This document shows, one piece after another, positions 9,422-17,216 of a DNA stretch of 64,000 nt. A model generated the notes under the pieces. That model was not told the DNA's origin. It worked only from the letters and a program-made list of their open reading frames with translations, and did no database searches. Source of the stretch: Dyella acidisoli (GTDB lineage Bacteria; Pseudomonadota; Gammaproteobacteria; Xanthomonadales; Rhodanobacteraceae); NCBI RefSeq assembly GCF_030160295.1, contig NZ_BSOB01000018.1, forward strand, positions 446 to 64,445. Direction: 5' to 3'. Numbering within the stretch: the first letter of the stretch is position 1; each line of letters begins with the position of its first letter. Position numbers and translations under genes: made by a program.

Positions 9422-9439
9422 ATTGACAACGTTGTGCCT
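9422..9439. promoter_or_regulatory. NagQ-like operator box 2
   Basis: ATTGACAACGTTGTGCCT contains the perfect 10-bp palindrome ACAACGTTGT and resembles box 1. It ends 70 bp before the chosen nagP start, which argues that the longer upstream reading frame of nagP is not translated. Confidence 0.65.
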
Positions 9440-9509
9440 TGAGGACAATAAAGGTCGGTACGGTGATGTCGGTTGCCGACATCGGGTTCAGCCACGGGGA
9501 AATTGCTAC

Positions 9510-10793
9510 ATGTCGTCCACCACATACACTGCCGACGCACGCACGTCGACCTTGCTGCCGATGATGATCATCGGCGTGCTGTTCTTCATCATGGGATTTT
9601 TCACCTGGCTCAACGGGCCACTGATCTCGTTCGTCAAGGTGGCTTTTACGCTGGACGACATCAACGCTTTCTTGGTGCCTTTTGCGTTCTACGTGTCCTA
9701 CTTCGTACTCGCGTTGCCCGCGGGTGCAGTACTCAAGCGCACGGGTATGAAAAAGGGCATGGCGCTGGGCCTTTTCATCATGGCGATTGGCGCGGCGTTG
9801 TTCGGAGAATTCGTGCGCATTCGCATCTATCCGGGTGCACTGACGGGCTTGTTCCTGATCGGCGCAGGTCTGTCGTTGCTGCAGACGGCGTCCAATCCCT
9901 ACATCAGCATTCTTGGTCCGATCGACAGCGCCGCACAGCGTATTGCACTGATGGGCATCTGCAACAAGGTGGCCGGTGCATTGGCGCCGCTGGCATTCGG
10001 TGCGCTGGTGATGACGGGCATCGATACGTTTCTGGGCCAGGTGACCAACATGGCCGAAGGCCCGGCACGCGAAGGCCTGCTCAATGAATTTGCCGCGCGT
10101 GTGTTCTGGCCGTACATGAGCTTGGCCGGATTGCTGGTGGTGCTGGCGATCTGGATCCTGCTTTCCTCGCTACCGGAAATCAAACCGTCCGGTGCCAACA
10201 GCGAACGCTCGATCGGACACAGCAAGGGCGGCATTTTCAGCTTTCCTCATTTGTGGCTGGGCGTGCTTTGTCTGTTCCTCTACGTTGGCGTGGAAGTGAT
10301 GGCGGGCGACGCCATCAACACCTACGGCCAGGGCTTTGGTCTGCCGCTGCAAGTGACCTCGCACTTCACCACTTACACCATGGCGGCCATGCTGGCCGGC
10401 TACCTCTTCGGCTCCGTACTGACTCCGCGCGTCATCTCGCAGCAGAGCTATCTGGCTGTATCCGCGGTGCTCGGCGTGGTGTTCGCTATCGGCGCCTACG
10501 TCACGCACGGCTACGTATCGGTAGCCTTCGTCGCCGCACTGGGCTTTGCCAACGCCATGATGTGGCCGGCCATCTTCCCACTGGCGATTAAAGGCTTGGG
10601 CAGCCATACCGAGCTGGGCTCTGCGGTGCTGATCATGGGCATCGTAGGCGGGGCACTGCTGCCGCAGGCTTTCGTACACCTGAAGCAGCACATCGATTTC
10701 CAGCTCGCCTTCGTGATTGTCATCGTGCCGTGCTATCTCTACATCCTGTACTACGGGATGCGTGGCCATAACGTGGGCACGCACGCCGGCTAA
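9510..10793 (+). CDS. nagP: Sugar MFS transporter, NagP/FucP type
   Basis: 427 residues, about 12 membrane segments, of the FHS/FucP sugar:H+ symporter family; expected to carry GlcNAc across the inner membrane. The first helix (LLPMMIIGVLFFIMGFFTWL) and the conserved FFTWLNGPLI, followed later by LLQTASNPYI, mark the family. The ATG at 9510 has GGGGA 9 nt upstream; the frame is open from 9366 but that part overlaps an operator box and codes a polar leader. It heads the rightward block before the LacI regulator, nagB-II and nagA. Fucose or glucose/galactose specificity is possible from sequence alone; context favours GlcNAc. Confidence 0.85.
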   Translation: MSSTTYTADARTSTLLPMMIIGVLFFIMGFFTWLNGPLISFVKVAFTLDDINAFLVPFAFYVSYFVLALPAGAVLKRTGMKKGMALGLFIMAIGAALFGEFVRIRIYPGALTGLFLIGAGLSLLQTASNPYISILGPIDSAAQRIALMGICNKVAGALAPLAFGALVMTGIDTFLGQVTNMAEGPAREGLLNEFAARVFWPYMSLAGLLVVLAIWILLSSLPEIKPSGANSERSIGHSKGGIFSFPHLWLGVLCLFLYVGVEVMAGDAINTYGQGFGLPLQVTSHFTTYTMAAMLAGYLFGSVLTPRVISQQSYLAVSAVLGVVFAIGAYVTHGYVSVAFVAALGFANAMMWPAIFPLAIKGLGSHTELGSAVLIMGIVGGALLPQAFVHLKQHIDFQLAFVIVIVPCYLYILYYGMRGHNVGTHAG

Positions 10794-10899
10794 GGCAGCT
10801 TCGTGAAGTCAGGCATCGCACGCTTCATCTCCATTACACCCCGACATCGGGCGGGTCATTGGGCTACGATGCCCACCCGATACCCGGGAGGATCTCTCG

Positions 10900-11925
10900 T
10901 TGCACAGTCCCACCATCAAGGACGTAGCCAAGCACGCCGGCGTTTCGTTGAAGACGGTTTCCCGCGTCATCAACCACGAGGCGGCGGTACGGCCCGAAAC
11001 CCGCGAAAAGGTGGAACGGGCGATCGAGCAGCTCGGCTATCGTCCGGACCCTTCCGCGCGCAGCCTGCGCAGCAGTTCCCATGCGTATGCGATCGGCCTG
11101 GTTTACGACAATCCGAACGCGCACTACGTGATCGACATGCAGAACGGCGTGCTGTCGGCCTGTCGCGAACGTGGCTTCGGCCTGCAGATCTACCCGTGCG
11201 ATTCCACTGCGCCAGGCTTGGCGGAAGAACTGGTTTCGCTGGTGCAGCGCGCACGCTTGGCGGGTTTGATTCTGGCGCCGCCGATGTCGGAACAATCGGC
11301 GCTGCTCGCCACACTGAAAGCGCACGACGTGGATTTCGTGCGCATCATCGCTGCCCGCGAGGATCCCAAGGACGGGATGCCCTGCGTGTACGTGGACGAC
11401 CACGACGCGGCCTATGCGATCACCGAGCATTTGATCCAGCTCGGGCATACACGTATCGGCTTCCTGTGGGGCGAGCCGCATCACCGCTCCAGCCCGGAGC
11501 GTTACCAAGGCTATGCGGACGCGTTGAAGGATTACGGTATTCCACTCAACCGCAAGCTGATTCTTCCCGGCCGTTACGCGTTCGACGATGGTTTTCGCGG
11601 TGCGCGCAAGCTGCTTGCCTTGAAGGAACCGCCCACCGCAATCTTCGGTTGCAACGACGAGATTGCCGCAGGTGTGCTGGCCGCAGCACGTTCCGCGGGT
11701 TTGGATGTGCCGTGGGATCTTTCCATCGCGGGGTTCGAGGACAGTCCGTTCTCCAAGCAGGCATGGCCAGCATTGACCACCGCGCGGCAATCGACCAGCG
11801 AAATTGGCAGGCATGCAGCGCTGCATCTGATCAGCGGCTTGCAGCAGGATGCCGATCTGCCCAACGAAGGCTTTATGCCGGAACTGGTGGTGCGTGGATC
11901 GACGGCGCCGCCGCGGCAGACCTGA
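10900..11925 (+). CDS. nagQ: LacI-family regulator of the GlcNAc locus (NagQ-like)
   Basis: 341 residues. The N-terminal helix-turn-helix reads TIKDVAKHAGVSLKTVSRVI, followed by the hinge RPDPSARSLRS and a periplasmic-binding-protein-like effector domain (about 60-330). Start is TTG at 10900 with a strong GGGAGGA 7 nt upstream; no ATG fits. It probably represses the locus through the ACAACGYTGT sites until GlcNAc or a derivative binds. The assignment to NagQ is by position and by those sites. It follows nagP by about 100 bp and is separated from nagB-II by repeat elements. Confidence 0.85.
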   Translation: MHSPTIKDVAKHAGVSLKTVSRVINHEAAVRPETREKVERAIEQLGYRPDPSARSLRSSSHAYAIGLVYDNPNAHYVIDMQNGVLSACRERGFGLQIYPCDSTAPGLAEELVSLVQRARLAGLILAPPMSEQSALLATLKAHDVDFVRIIAAREDPKDGMPCVYVDDHDAAYAITEHLIQLGHTRIGFLWGEPHHRSSPERYQGYADALKDYGIPLNRKLILPGRYAFDDGFRGARKLLALKEPPTAIFGCNDEIAAGVLAAARSAGLDVPWDLSIAGFEDSPFSKQAWPALTTARQSTSEIGRHAALHLISGLQQDADLPNEGFMPELVVRGSTAPPRQT

Positions 11926-11950
11926 CGATTACACACTCGACGAGAGTGCC

Positions 11951-12121
11951 CCCTCTCCCCTTCGGGGAGAGGGCTGGGGTGAGGGGCCGCACTAGCCAAG
12001 TTCTCACCTCATTCTCGAAAAACTTTTTTATCCATCTCCGACGCCATTGCCTGCAATACGGCGAGGTTCGCCCCTCACCCCAACCCTCTCCCCCATCCTT
12101 AATCAAAGATGGGGGAGAGGG
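11951..12121. repeat. CCCTCTCCCC hairpin repeats between the regulator and nagB-II
   Basis: Two hairpins, CCCTCTCCCC-TTC-GGGGAGAGGG (11951-11973) and a 14-bp stem CCCTCTCCCCCATC / GATGGGGGAGAGGG (12084-12121), flanked inside by the inverted pair TGGGGTGAGGGG / CCCCTCACCCCA (11975-11986 and 12071-12082). Together they form a 170-bp nested inverted repeat. A partial copy with the same CCTTAATCAAAGATGGGG core lies at 19258. This looks like a dispersed non-autonomous element, which may also attenuate transcription. Confidence 0.8.
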
Positions 12122-12159
12122 AGCAGCGTATCCCGCGTCTTGTCTTTTCCGGAGCCTCC

Positions 12160-13194
12160 ATGAAATCCGCTCGTGACACCCTGATGTACAACGAGGCGCA
12201 GGAAAGCGCCGCTGCTGTCGAACGACAGCTTGCGCAAAACGCATCGATCCTGAAAGCGCTCGGTGAACGCCTGCGCGCCAATCCGCCGCGCTTCATCGTG
12301 ACGTGTGCACGTGGCAGTTCCGATCATGCCGCGGCGTATGCGAAGTATGTGTTCGAAACGCGACTCGGCTTGGTGACTGCATCGGCGTCGCCATCCATTT
12401 CCTCCATCTACGATGCGAACTTGAAGCTGGATGGCGCATTGTTCGTGGCGATTTCGCAATCTGGCAAAAGCCCCGATCTGTTGCGCAGCGCGGAAGCCGC
12501 AAAACAAGCCGGCGCCTACGTGCTCGCCTTGGTAAACGTGGAGGATTCACCGCTCGCAGCGCTGGCCGACACAGTGATCCCGCTGCGCGCTGGCCCCGAG
12601 CAAAGCGTTGCCGCTACCAAGAGCTATCTCGCCACGCTTGCCGCCGTACTGCAGTTGACGGCGCATTGGTCCAACGACGCGGCATTGCACGCCGCCATCG
12701 CACGCCTGCCCGACGATTTGCGTCGCGGCTGGGAAGGTGACTGGACCCCGCTGGAACAAGGCTTGGTCAATGTGCACAACCTGTTCGTGGTCGGCCGCGG
12801 CTATGGTTTCGGCGCAGCGCTGGAAGCAGCGCTCAAACTCAAGGAAACCTGTGGCCTGCACGCGGAAGCGTTCAGCGCAGCGGAAGTAAAACACGGCCCG
12901 ATGGCGCTGGTGGGTGAAGGCTTTCCGGTGCTGTTCCTCGCACAGGACGATGGCACGCTGGAAAACACCTTGGCCGTCGCCAATGAATTTCGTTCGCGCG
13001 GCGCACGCGTGTGGGTGGCCGCACCCGGTGCACAAGGTGCCGATGCGCTGCCACTGCCCAGCGGCATCGATGCCATCGTGACGCCGCTGCTCGCCGTGCA
13101 AAGCTTCTATCGCGCTGCGAGCGCATTGTCGCTTGCACGTGGCTACGACCCGGATGTACCGCCGCATCTGCGCAAGGTCACGGAGACCGTGTGA
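12160..13194 (+). CDS. nagB-II: Glucosamine-6-phosphate deaminase, SIS-domain type (NagB-II)
   Basis: 344 residues made of two SIS domains, like the isomerase half of GlmS but without the glutaminase domain. It should convert GlcN-6-P to fructose-6-P and ammonia in the cytoplasm. Motifs: TCARGSSDHAA and SQSGKSPDL in the first SIS domain; GRGYGFGAALEAALKLKETC and SAAEVKHGP in the second; the C-terminus is PPHLRKVTETV as in GlmS. Start ATG 12160 with GGAG 6 nt upstream; the frame is open further up but through the repeat. Its stop overlaps the nagA start (ATGA), so the two are translationally coupled. Confidence 0.92.
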   Translation: MKSARDTLMYNEAQESAAAVERQLAQNASILKALGERLRANPPRFIVTCARGSSDHAAAYAKYVFETRLGLVTASASPSISSIYDANLKLDGALFVAISQSGKSPDLLRSAEAAKQAGAYVLALVNVEDSPLAALADTVIPLRAGPEQSVAATKSYLATLAAVLQLTAHWSNDAALHAAIARLPDDLRRGWEGDWTPLEQGLVNVHNLFVVGRGYGFGAALEAALKLKETCGLHAEAFSAAEVKHGPMALVGEGFPVLFLAQDDGTLENTLAVANEFRSRGARVWVAAPGAQGADALPLPSGIDAIVTPLLAVQSFYRAASALSLARGYDPDVPPHLRKVTETV

Positions 13195-14357
13195 TGCCCC
13201 CGAATCCGATCATTGCCCTCGTCAACGGTCGCGTGCTTGGCGATCACGGTCCGCGCGAGGGCTTGGCCGTATTAGTGCGTGGCAAGCGTATCGTCGCCAT
13301 CGTCGCGCATGACGATGCACGCGTCGCCGAGGCACAGAAGCACGATCTGCATGGTCATCTATTGCTCCCAGGCTTCATCGATGTGCAAGTGAACGGCGGC
13401 GGCGGCCTGCTGTTCAACGATTCGCCCACGGTGGAAACGCTGCGTGGCATCGCCGAAGCGCATCGCAAGTACGGCACCACCGGCATGCTGCCCACGCTCA
13501 TCACCGACACGGCCGAGAAAATGCGCGCCGCGCTGCAAGCGGTGGACGATGCGATCGAGCAACGCATTCCGGGCATTCTCGGCATCCACGTGGAAGGCCC
13601 TTTTCTTGCCAATGCACGCAAGGGCATTCACAACGCCGATCTGTTTCGCCTACCCGACGACGACGACATCGAAGCACTGATCGCACCGCATAAAGGTCCG
13701 GTGATGCTGACGCTCGCGCCGGACCAGGTGCCGTTACCGGTGATTGCACGTCTCGCCGGCGCAGGTGTTGTCGTCGTTGCCGGACACACCGCTGCCGACT
13801 ACGCCACCACGCACGCCGCGCTCGATGCAGGCGTGCGCGGCTTCACTCATCTCTATAACGCCATGACACCACTCGCCAGCCGCGATCCAGGCGTGGTGGG
13901 CGCAGCGCTGGATGATCCAGATAGCTGGTGCGGCCTGATCGTGGACGGCCATCACGTGCATCCGGCTACCCTGCGCGTGGCGATCGCCGCCAAGCCGCGC
14001 GGTAAGTGCGTACTGGTCACTGACGCGATGCCGCCGGTCGGCAGCGATCGTCCGGAATACGTGCTCAACGGCCAGACCATCGTGATGCGCGACGGCATCT
14101 GCCAAAGCGAAGCTGGCGTGCTGGCCGGCTCCGGCCTCGACATGGCCGGCGCCGTACGCAATTCCGTGCAGATGCTCGGGCTGCCGTTGGCGGAGGCATC
14201 GCGGATGGCCAGTAGCTATCCCGCAGCGTGGATCGGGCTGGATCGCACGCATGGGCGCATCGCTGCAGGCTATCAGGCGGATTTTGCCGTAATGGATGAT
14301 GCGCTGGTGGTGCGTGAGACGTGGATGGGTGGAGTGGCTTATCCAGCCGCCGCATAG
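13194..14357 (+). CDS. nagA: N-acetylglucosamine-6-phosphate deacetylase
   Basis: 387 residues of the amidohydrolase fold; removes acetate from GlcNAc-6-P, feeding NagB-II. Visible: DVQVNGGGG, GTTGMLPTLITD, the metal Glu in HVEGPFL, AGHTAADY and THLYNAMT (metal His residues) and the catalytic Asp in LVTDAMPPVG. The ATG at 13194 overlaps the stop of nagB-II by 1 nt; the frame extends upstream but inside nagB-II. Together the pair completes the route from GlcNAc-6-P to fructose-6-P. Confidence 0.95.
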   Translation: MPPNPIIALVNGRVLGDHGPREGLAVLVRGKRIVAIVAHDDARVAEAQKHDLHGHLLLPGFIDVQVNGGGGLLFNDSPTVETLRGIAEAHRKYGTTGMLPTLITDTAEKMRAALQAVDDAIEQRIPGILGIHVEGPFLANARKGIHNADLFRLPDDDDIEALIAPHKGPVMLTLAPDQVPLPVIARLAGAGVVVVAGHTAADYATTHAALDAGVRGFTHLYNAMTPLASRDPGVVGAALDDPDSWCGLIVDGHHVHPATLRVAIAAKPRGKCVLVTDAMPPVGSDRPEYVLNGQTIVMRDGICQSEAGVLAGSGLDMAGAVRNSVQMLGLPLAEASRMASSYPAAWIGLDRTHGRIAAGYQADFAVMDDALVVRETWMGGVAYPAAA

Positions 14358-14365
14358 ACTGAAAT

Positions 14366-14444
14366 CGTAGGTTGGGTTAGTGCAGCGTAACCCAACATGT
14401 TCCATGCGGTATTGTTGGGTTACGCTGCGCTAACCCAACCTACG
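14366..14444. repeat. GTAGGTTGGGTTAG inverted repeat
   Basis: Two 32-bp arms (14366-14397 and 14413-14444) beginning CGTAGGTTGGGTTAG, identical but for one base, around a 15-bp centre. Intergenic elements of this TTGGGTTA...TAACCCAA type are dispersed in many bacterial genomes. It lies just after nagA and could form a hairpin in the transcript. Confidence 0.9.
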
Positions 14445-14487
14445 GGTTGTCGGTTCATCCAAACGGCTTGAACGCGAGAACATCTTC

Positions 14488-14826
14488 ATGCATCACATCG
14501 ACCACGCCACTCAACACGCTGTACAGCGCTTTCTCGCGCTGATCGCGCCTCGCTATGCGATGGAGGGCGCGATCCTCTATGGCAGCCGCGCACGTGGTAC
14601 CCACCAGCCTGATAGCGATGCCGACGTGGCGATCTTGCTTCGTGGAGAGCATCAACGCTTCGTGGCCACGAAACTGGCAATGGCCGATACGGCGTTCGAT
14701 GTCCTACTTGAAACAGGCATCAACATCTCGCCGTTGCCTGTCTGGTTAGACGAATGGGAGCATCCTGAGGATTTCTCCAACCCCGAGCTGCTTCGGAATA
14801 TCGCCAAAGAAGGTGTTCGTTTGTGA
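14488..14826 (+). CDS. MNT-domain nucleotidyltransferase (antitoxin-like)
   Basis: 112 residues of the minimal nucleotidyltransferase (polymerase-beta) fold. The catalytic pattern GS-x10-DxD is complete (Gly32-Ser33, Asp44, Asp46; GSRARGTHQPDSDAD). In known MNT/HEPN modules this protein neutralises the HEPN partner, in characterised cases by attaching AMP to it. Its stop overlaps the GTG start of the HEPN gene. The module is a typical mobile accessory cassette placed behind a dispersed repeat. Confidence 0.87.
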   Translation: MHHIDHATQHAVQRFLALIAPRYAMEGAILYGSRARGTHQPDSDADVAILLRGEHQRFVATKLAMADTAFDVLLETGINISPLPVWLDEWEHPEDFSNPELLRNIAKEGVRL

Positions 14827-15245
14827 GCCGTGCCCTGGCACCGACAAGCTTGATGACCAAAGCGAACAGGGCTTGCGAGTCGGCCCGCCTGTTATGTGAA
14901 GCAGGAGACGCAGAGGGCGCCTGTAATCGCGCTTACTATGCGATGTTCGATGCGGCTCGCGCCGCCTTACTGGCCTCGGGCGCACCCGTGCGCTCAGATA
15001 TCGGTAAAACGCACGGAGGGCTGATATCCGCCTTCAGCGAGCATCTCGTCAAGACTAGCCGGGTATCCAAAGACATAGGGCGACTATTAAAGCGCGCGGA
15101 GGAAATTCGCTTGGTAGCGGATTACACCGGGGATCTGATCGAGCTAACTGACGCTATTGAACTGGTCGATCAAGCCGAAATCTTCGTTCGCGAAATGCGC
15201 AAGATTTTCGTGGAAAAACAATCCAACGAAGCTCAGCGCAAATAG
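14823..15245 (+). CDS. HEPN-domain protein (toxin-like partner of the MNT protein)
   Basis: 140 residues, helical HEPN fold (PF05168-like). Start is GTG at 14823, overlapping the previous stop (GTGA). The helix-2 motif reads NRAYYAMFDAARAAL, where many relatives have YYAMFHAARALL; hence the Arg-x6-His ribonuclease-type motif is Arg36-x6-Asp43 here. Activity as an RNase toxin is therefore uncertain; it may be a regulatory or degenerate partner. No other candidate catalytic His cluster is obvious apart from KTHGGLISAFSEHLV in the middle of the protein. Confidence 0.8.
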   Translation: MSRALAPTSLMTKANRACESARLLCEAGDAEGACNRAYYAMFDAARAALLASGAPVRSDIGKTHGGLISAFSEHLVKTSRVSKDIGRLLKRAEEIRLVADYTGDLIELTDAIELVDQAEIFVREMRKIFVEKQSNEAQRK

Positions 15246-15337
15246 ACGCCGTCTACATGTACAGGATGTTAGGGTTTGCACCTCAACCTACAAAGCATTC
15301 CGACGGTCTCATAGAGGCTGTGCACACGACAAGCTTG

Positions 15338-17050
15338 CTACTGGTACACGCGCAACCGGTTGAAGACCCATCCGTAATACGATTTGACCAGGCTCTTGTC
15401 TGCACAATCCGCATACATACCGTTGCACCGCTCCCGCAACGATGTCAGGGCCGAAAAATACGAATCCATCGGCAATCCAGCAGCCTTCAGCACCATTCCC
15501 GGCAGATGCGCGATATCAAGCATGGGATAGGTCGGCAAGGCCGCGCCGGGAACATTGCTCTTGATCATGTAGTAGGTGAGGTAGTCCTGATACGGCACCA
15601 GTGCAGGCGGCAGCTTGCGCGGCAACGTGCGCATCAGATCATCGAAGGAAGGCTGATGGTCGCCGAAGTGCACCAGCACAGTGGGTTGCTCGCGATCGAG
15701 GAAATCGTGTTCCAGGCCTTTCATCGCCACGTCCGAATCATGCAGGCGCTGCAGGTAGGTATCGAAGTTCAACGCGGTGGCCGGCGGCAGCCCCTGCAGC
15801 AGGTTCTGGAACTGCTTGGGCAAGGTCGACATCGGATCGTTGTGCGGACCATGCTGATTGATGGTGAGGACCATCAGGAAGATCGGCTGACCCGGCTTCT
15901 TCAGCTTGTCGTAGACGCGCTTGGCGGCGTCGAACATCTGAGCATCCGTTTCATCCCAGTCGTCCAGGCCAAGCTCGCCGGCGCCGAAGAAATGATCGAT
16001 GCCGTAGGCTTTGTAAGCATCGCGGCCGTTGAGGAATTCGCCGTGCGTGGGATACACCGCCACGGTCGTATAGCCCAATTTTTTCAGCTGCAGCGGTAGC
16101 GAATTGCGCACATGCGGCGCCAGTACATACGGTGCGTACATGCCGCCGGGGCCGAAGATATCCTGCGGCATGCCGGTAAGTGCGGCGAACTCGCTCACCC
16201 AAGTGCCGCCGCCGAAAGTATGCACGCGCATCACGCCTGTGCCGCGTGTGCGTTCGTCCGGCTTGAACATCGCCAGCTGGCATTCGGGCACCGTGCAATG
16301 CTCAAACGGAGCCGGATCGAAGGTGCTTTCTTCCAGCACCTGCACGATGTCGGGATAGTGGCTGGGATCGACGTTTGAAGGCAGTTCGGTGGCGGTTGCC
16401 TGCCAGTCACGCGCGGCTGTCGCGTCATCCGAAGCCGCAGGCACGTGCACGCTGGAATCGCGCAGATTCACGAAGAAATTGGTGAGATCCGCATCGTCGG
16501 ACATCTTCTCCCATGCACCGCGCGCATGCACTTGCTCGAACGGTCCGGCAGGAAGCAGGCAGATCCAGAACACCAGCGCGCATAACGCAATGCCTCCGAT
16601 ACGCAGCAAGGTTCGCGGCAGCTTGCGCCAGTGCAAAAACAGCTGCCGGTCGCAATACCACGCCAGCCACAACACGATGGGCACAGCGATGCCTACGCAA
16701 AGGCCCACGCTGTAGATGTCCGGATAGCGCCGCAGCGTTTCGAACAGACTAGAGCGCACGTAATACACAAAATCCGCCGGCATCAGCGGCGATTCCAGGT
16801 ATTGCTCCTTCAGCACCGTGATGGCGCGCAGCAGCAGGAACAAGCCGCTGCTGAACACCAGCGCGAAGGCCATGCGCGTGAACACGAACAACGCAATGCC
16901 GAACACGCTCAGCATCAGCGTGAGCACAAACAGGCGCTGCTCCAGCAAGGGCTCCTGCCATGCGGTGAACCACACGCAGATGGCAAAGAACGCCAAGGCG
17001 CAGACCGCAGTCACGCGGCTTCGCTGGGCGCGAAACAGAATCAACGGCAT
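15338..17050 (-). CDS. LTA-synthase-like membrane phosphotransferase, sulfatase fold
   Basis: 570 residues: about five N-terminal membrane helices (1-190), then a periplasmic alkaline-phosphatase/sulfatase domain (about 235-540). The likely Thr nucleophile is in HTFGGGTWVSEFAALTG; metal ligands are visible in VLEEST, HGEFLNGRDAY and VHFGDHQP. Relatives transfer phosphoglycerol or phosphoethanolamine to envelope glycans; in a Gram-negative, osmoregulated glucans or lipid A/polysaccharide are possible acceptors. GGGGAAAG stands 7 nt before the ATG. It is divergent from the cpdB-like gene and stands alone. The precise acceptor cannot be told from sequence. Confidence 0.8.
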   Translation of the reverse strand: MPLILFRAQRSRVTAVCALAFFAICVWFTAWQEPLLEQRLFVLTLMLSVFGIALFVFTRMAFALVFSSGLFLLLRAITVLKEQYLESPLMPADFVYYVRSSLFETLRRYPDIYSVGLCVGIAVPIVLWLAWYCDRQLFLHWRKLPRTLLRIGGIALCALVFWICLLPAGPFEQVHARGAWEKMSDDADLTNFFVNLRDSSVHVPAASDDATAARDWQATATELPSNVDPSHYPDIVQVLEESTFDPAPFEHCTVPECQLAMFKPDERTRGTGVMRVHTFGGGTWVSEFAALTGMPQDIFGPGGMYAPYVLAPHVRNSLPLQLKKLGYTTVAVYPTHGEFLNGRDAYKAYGIDHFFGAGELGLDDWDETDAQMFDAAKRVYDKLKKPGQPIFLMVLTINQHGPHNDPMSTLPKQFQNLLQGLPPATALNFDTYLQRLHDSDVAMKGLEHDFLDREQPTVLVHFGDHQPSFDDLMRTLPRKLPPALVPYQDYLTYYMIKSNVPGAALPTYPMLDIAHLPGMVLKAAGLPMDSYFSALTSLRERCNGMYADCADKSLVKSYYGWVFNRLRVYQ

Positions 17051-17216
17051 GGGTGGCTTTCCCCTTATGGTCGCGCCGGTGGGGACGGCGCGTTGTCCTG
17101 GTTGTCAAAATACCGTCATTTTAGGTGGCTTTCGGTACCGGAGCATGTGCCTGGCCAGGCGCGGGCTGTCACCCATATCTGCTAGGTTCATGCATTTACC
17201 GTTGCCGAACCTCCCC

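Noticed and set aside
10803-12176. 457-codon plus-strand frame overlapping the LacI gene
   Set aside because: It is the +1 frame of the LacI gene and runs on through the hairpin repeats; the translation is Arg/Ala-rich noise.
14366-14444. Insertion sequence with terminal inverted repeats
   Set aside because: The arms are only 15 bp apart with no coding capacity; it is a hairpin repeat, not an IS.
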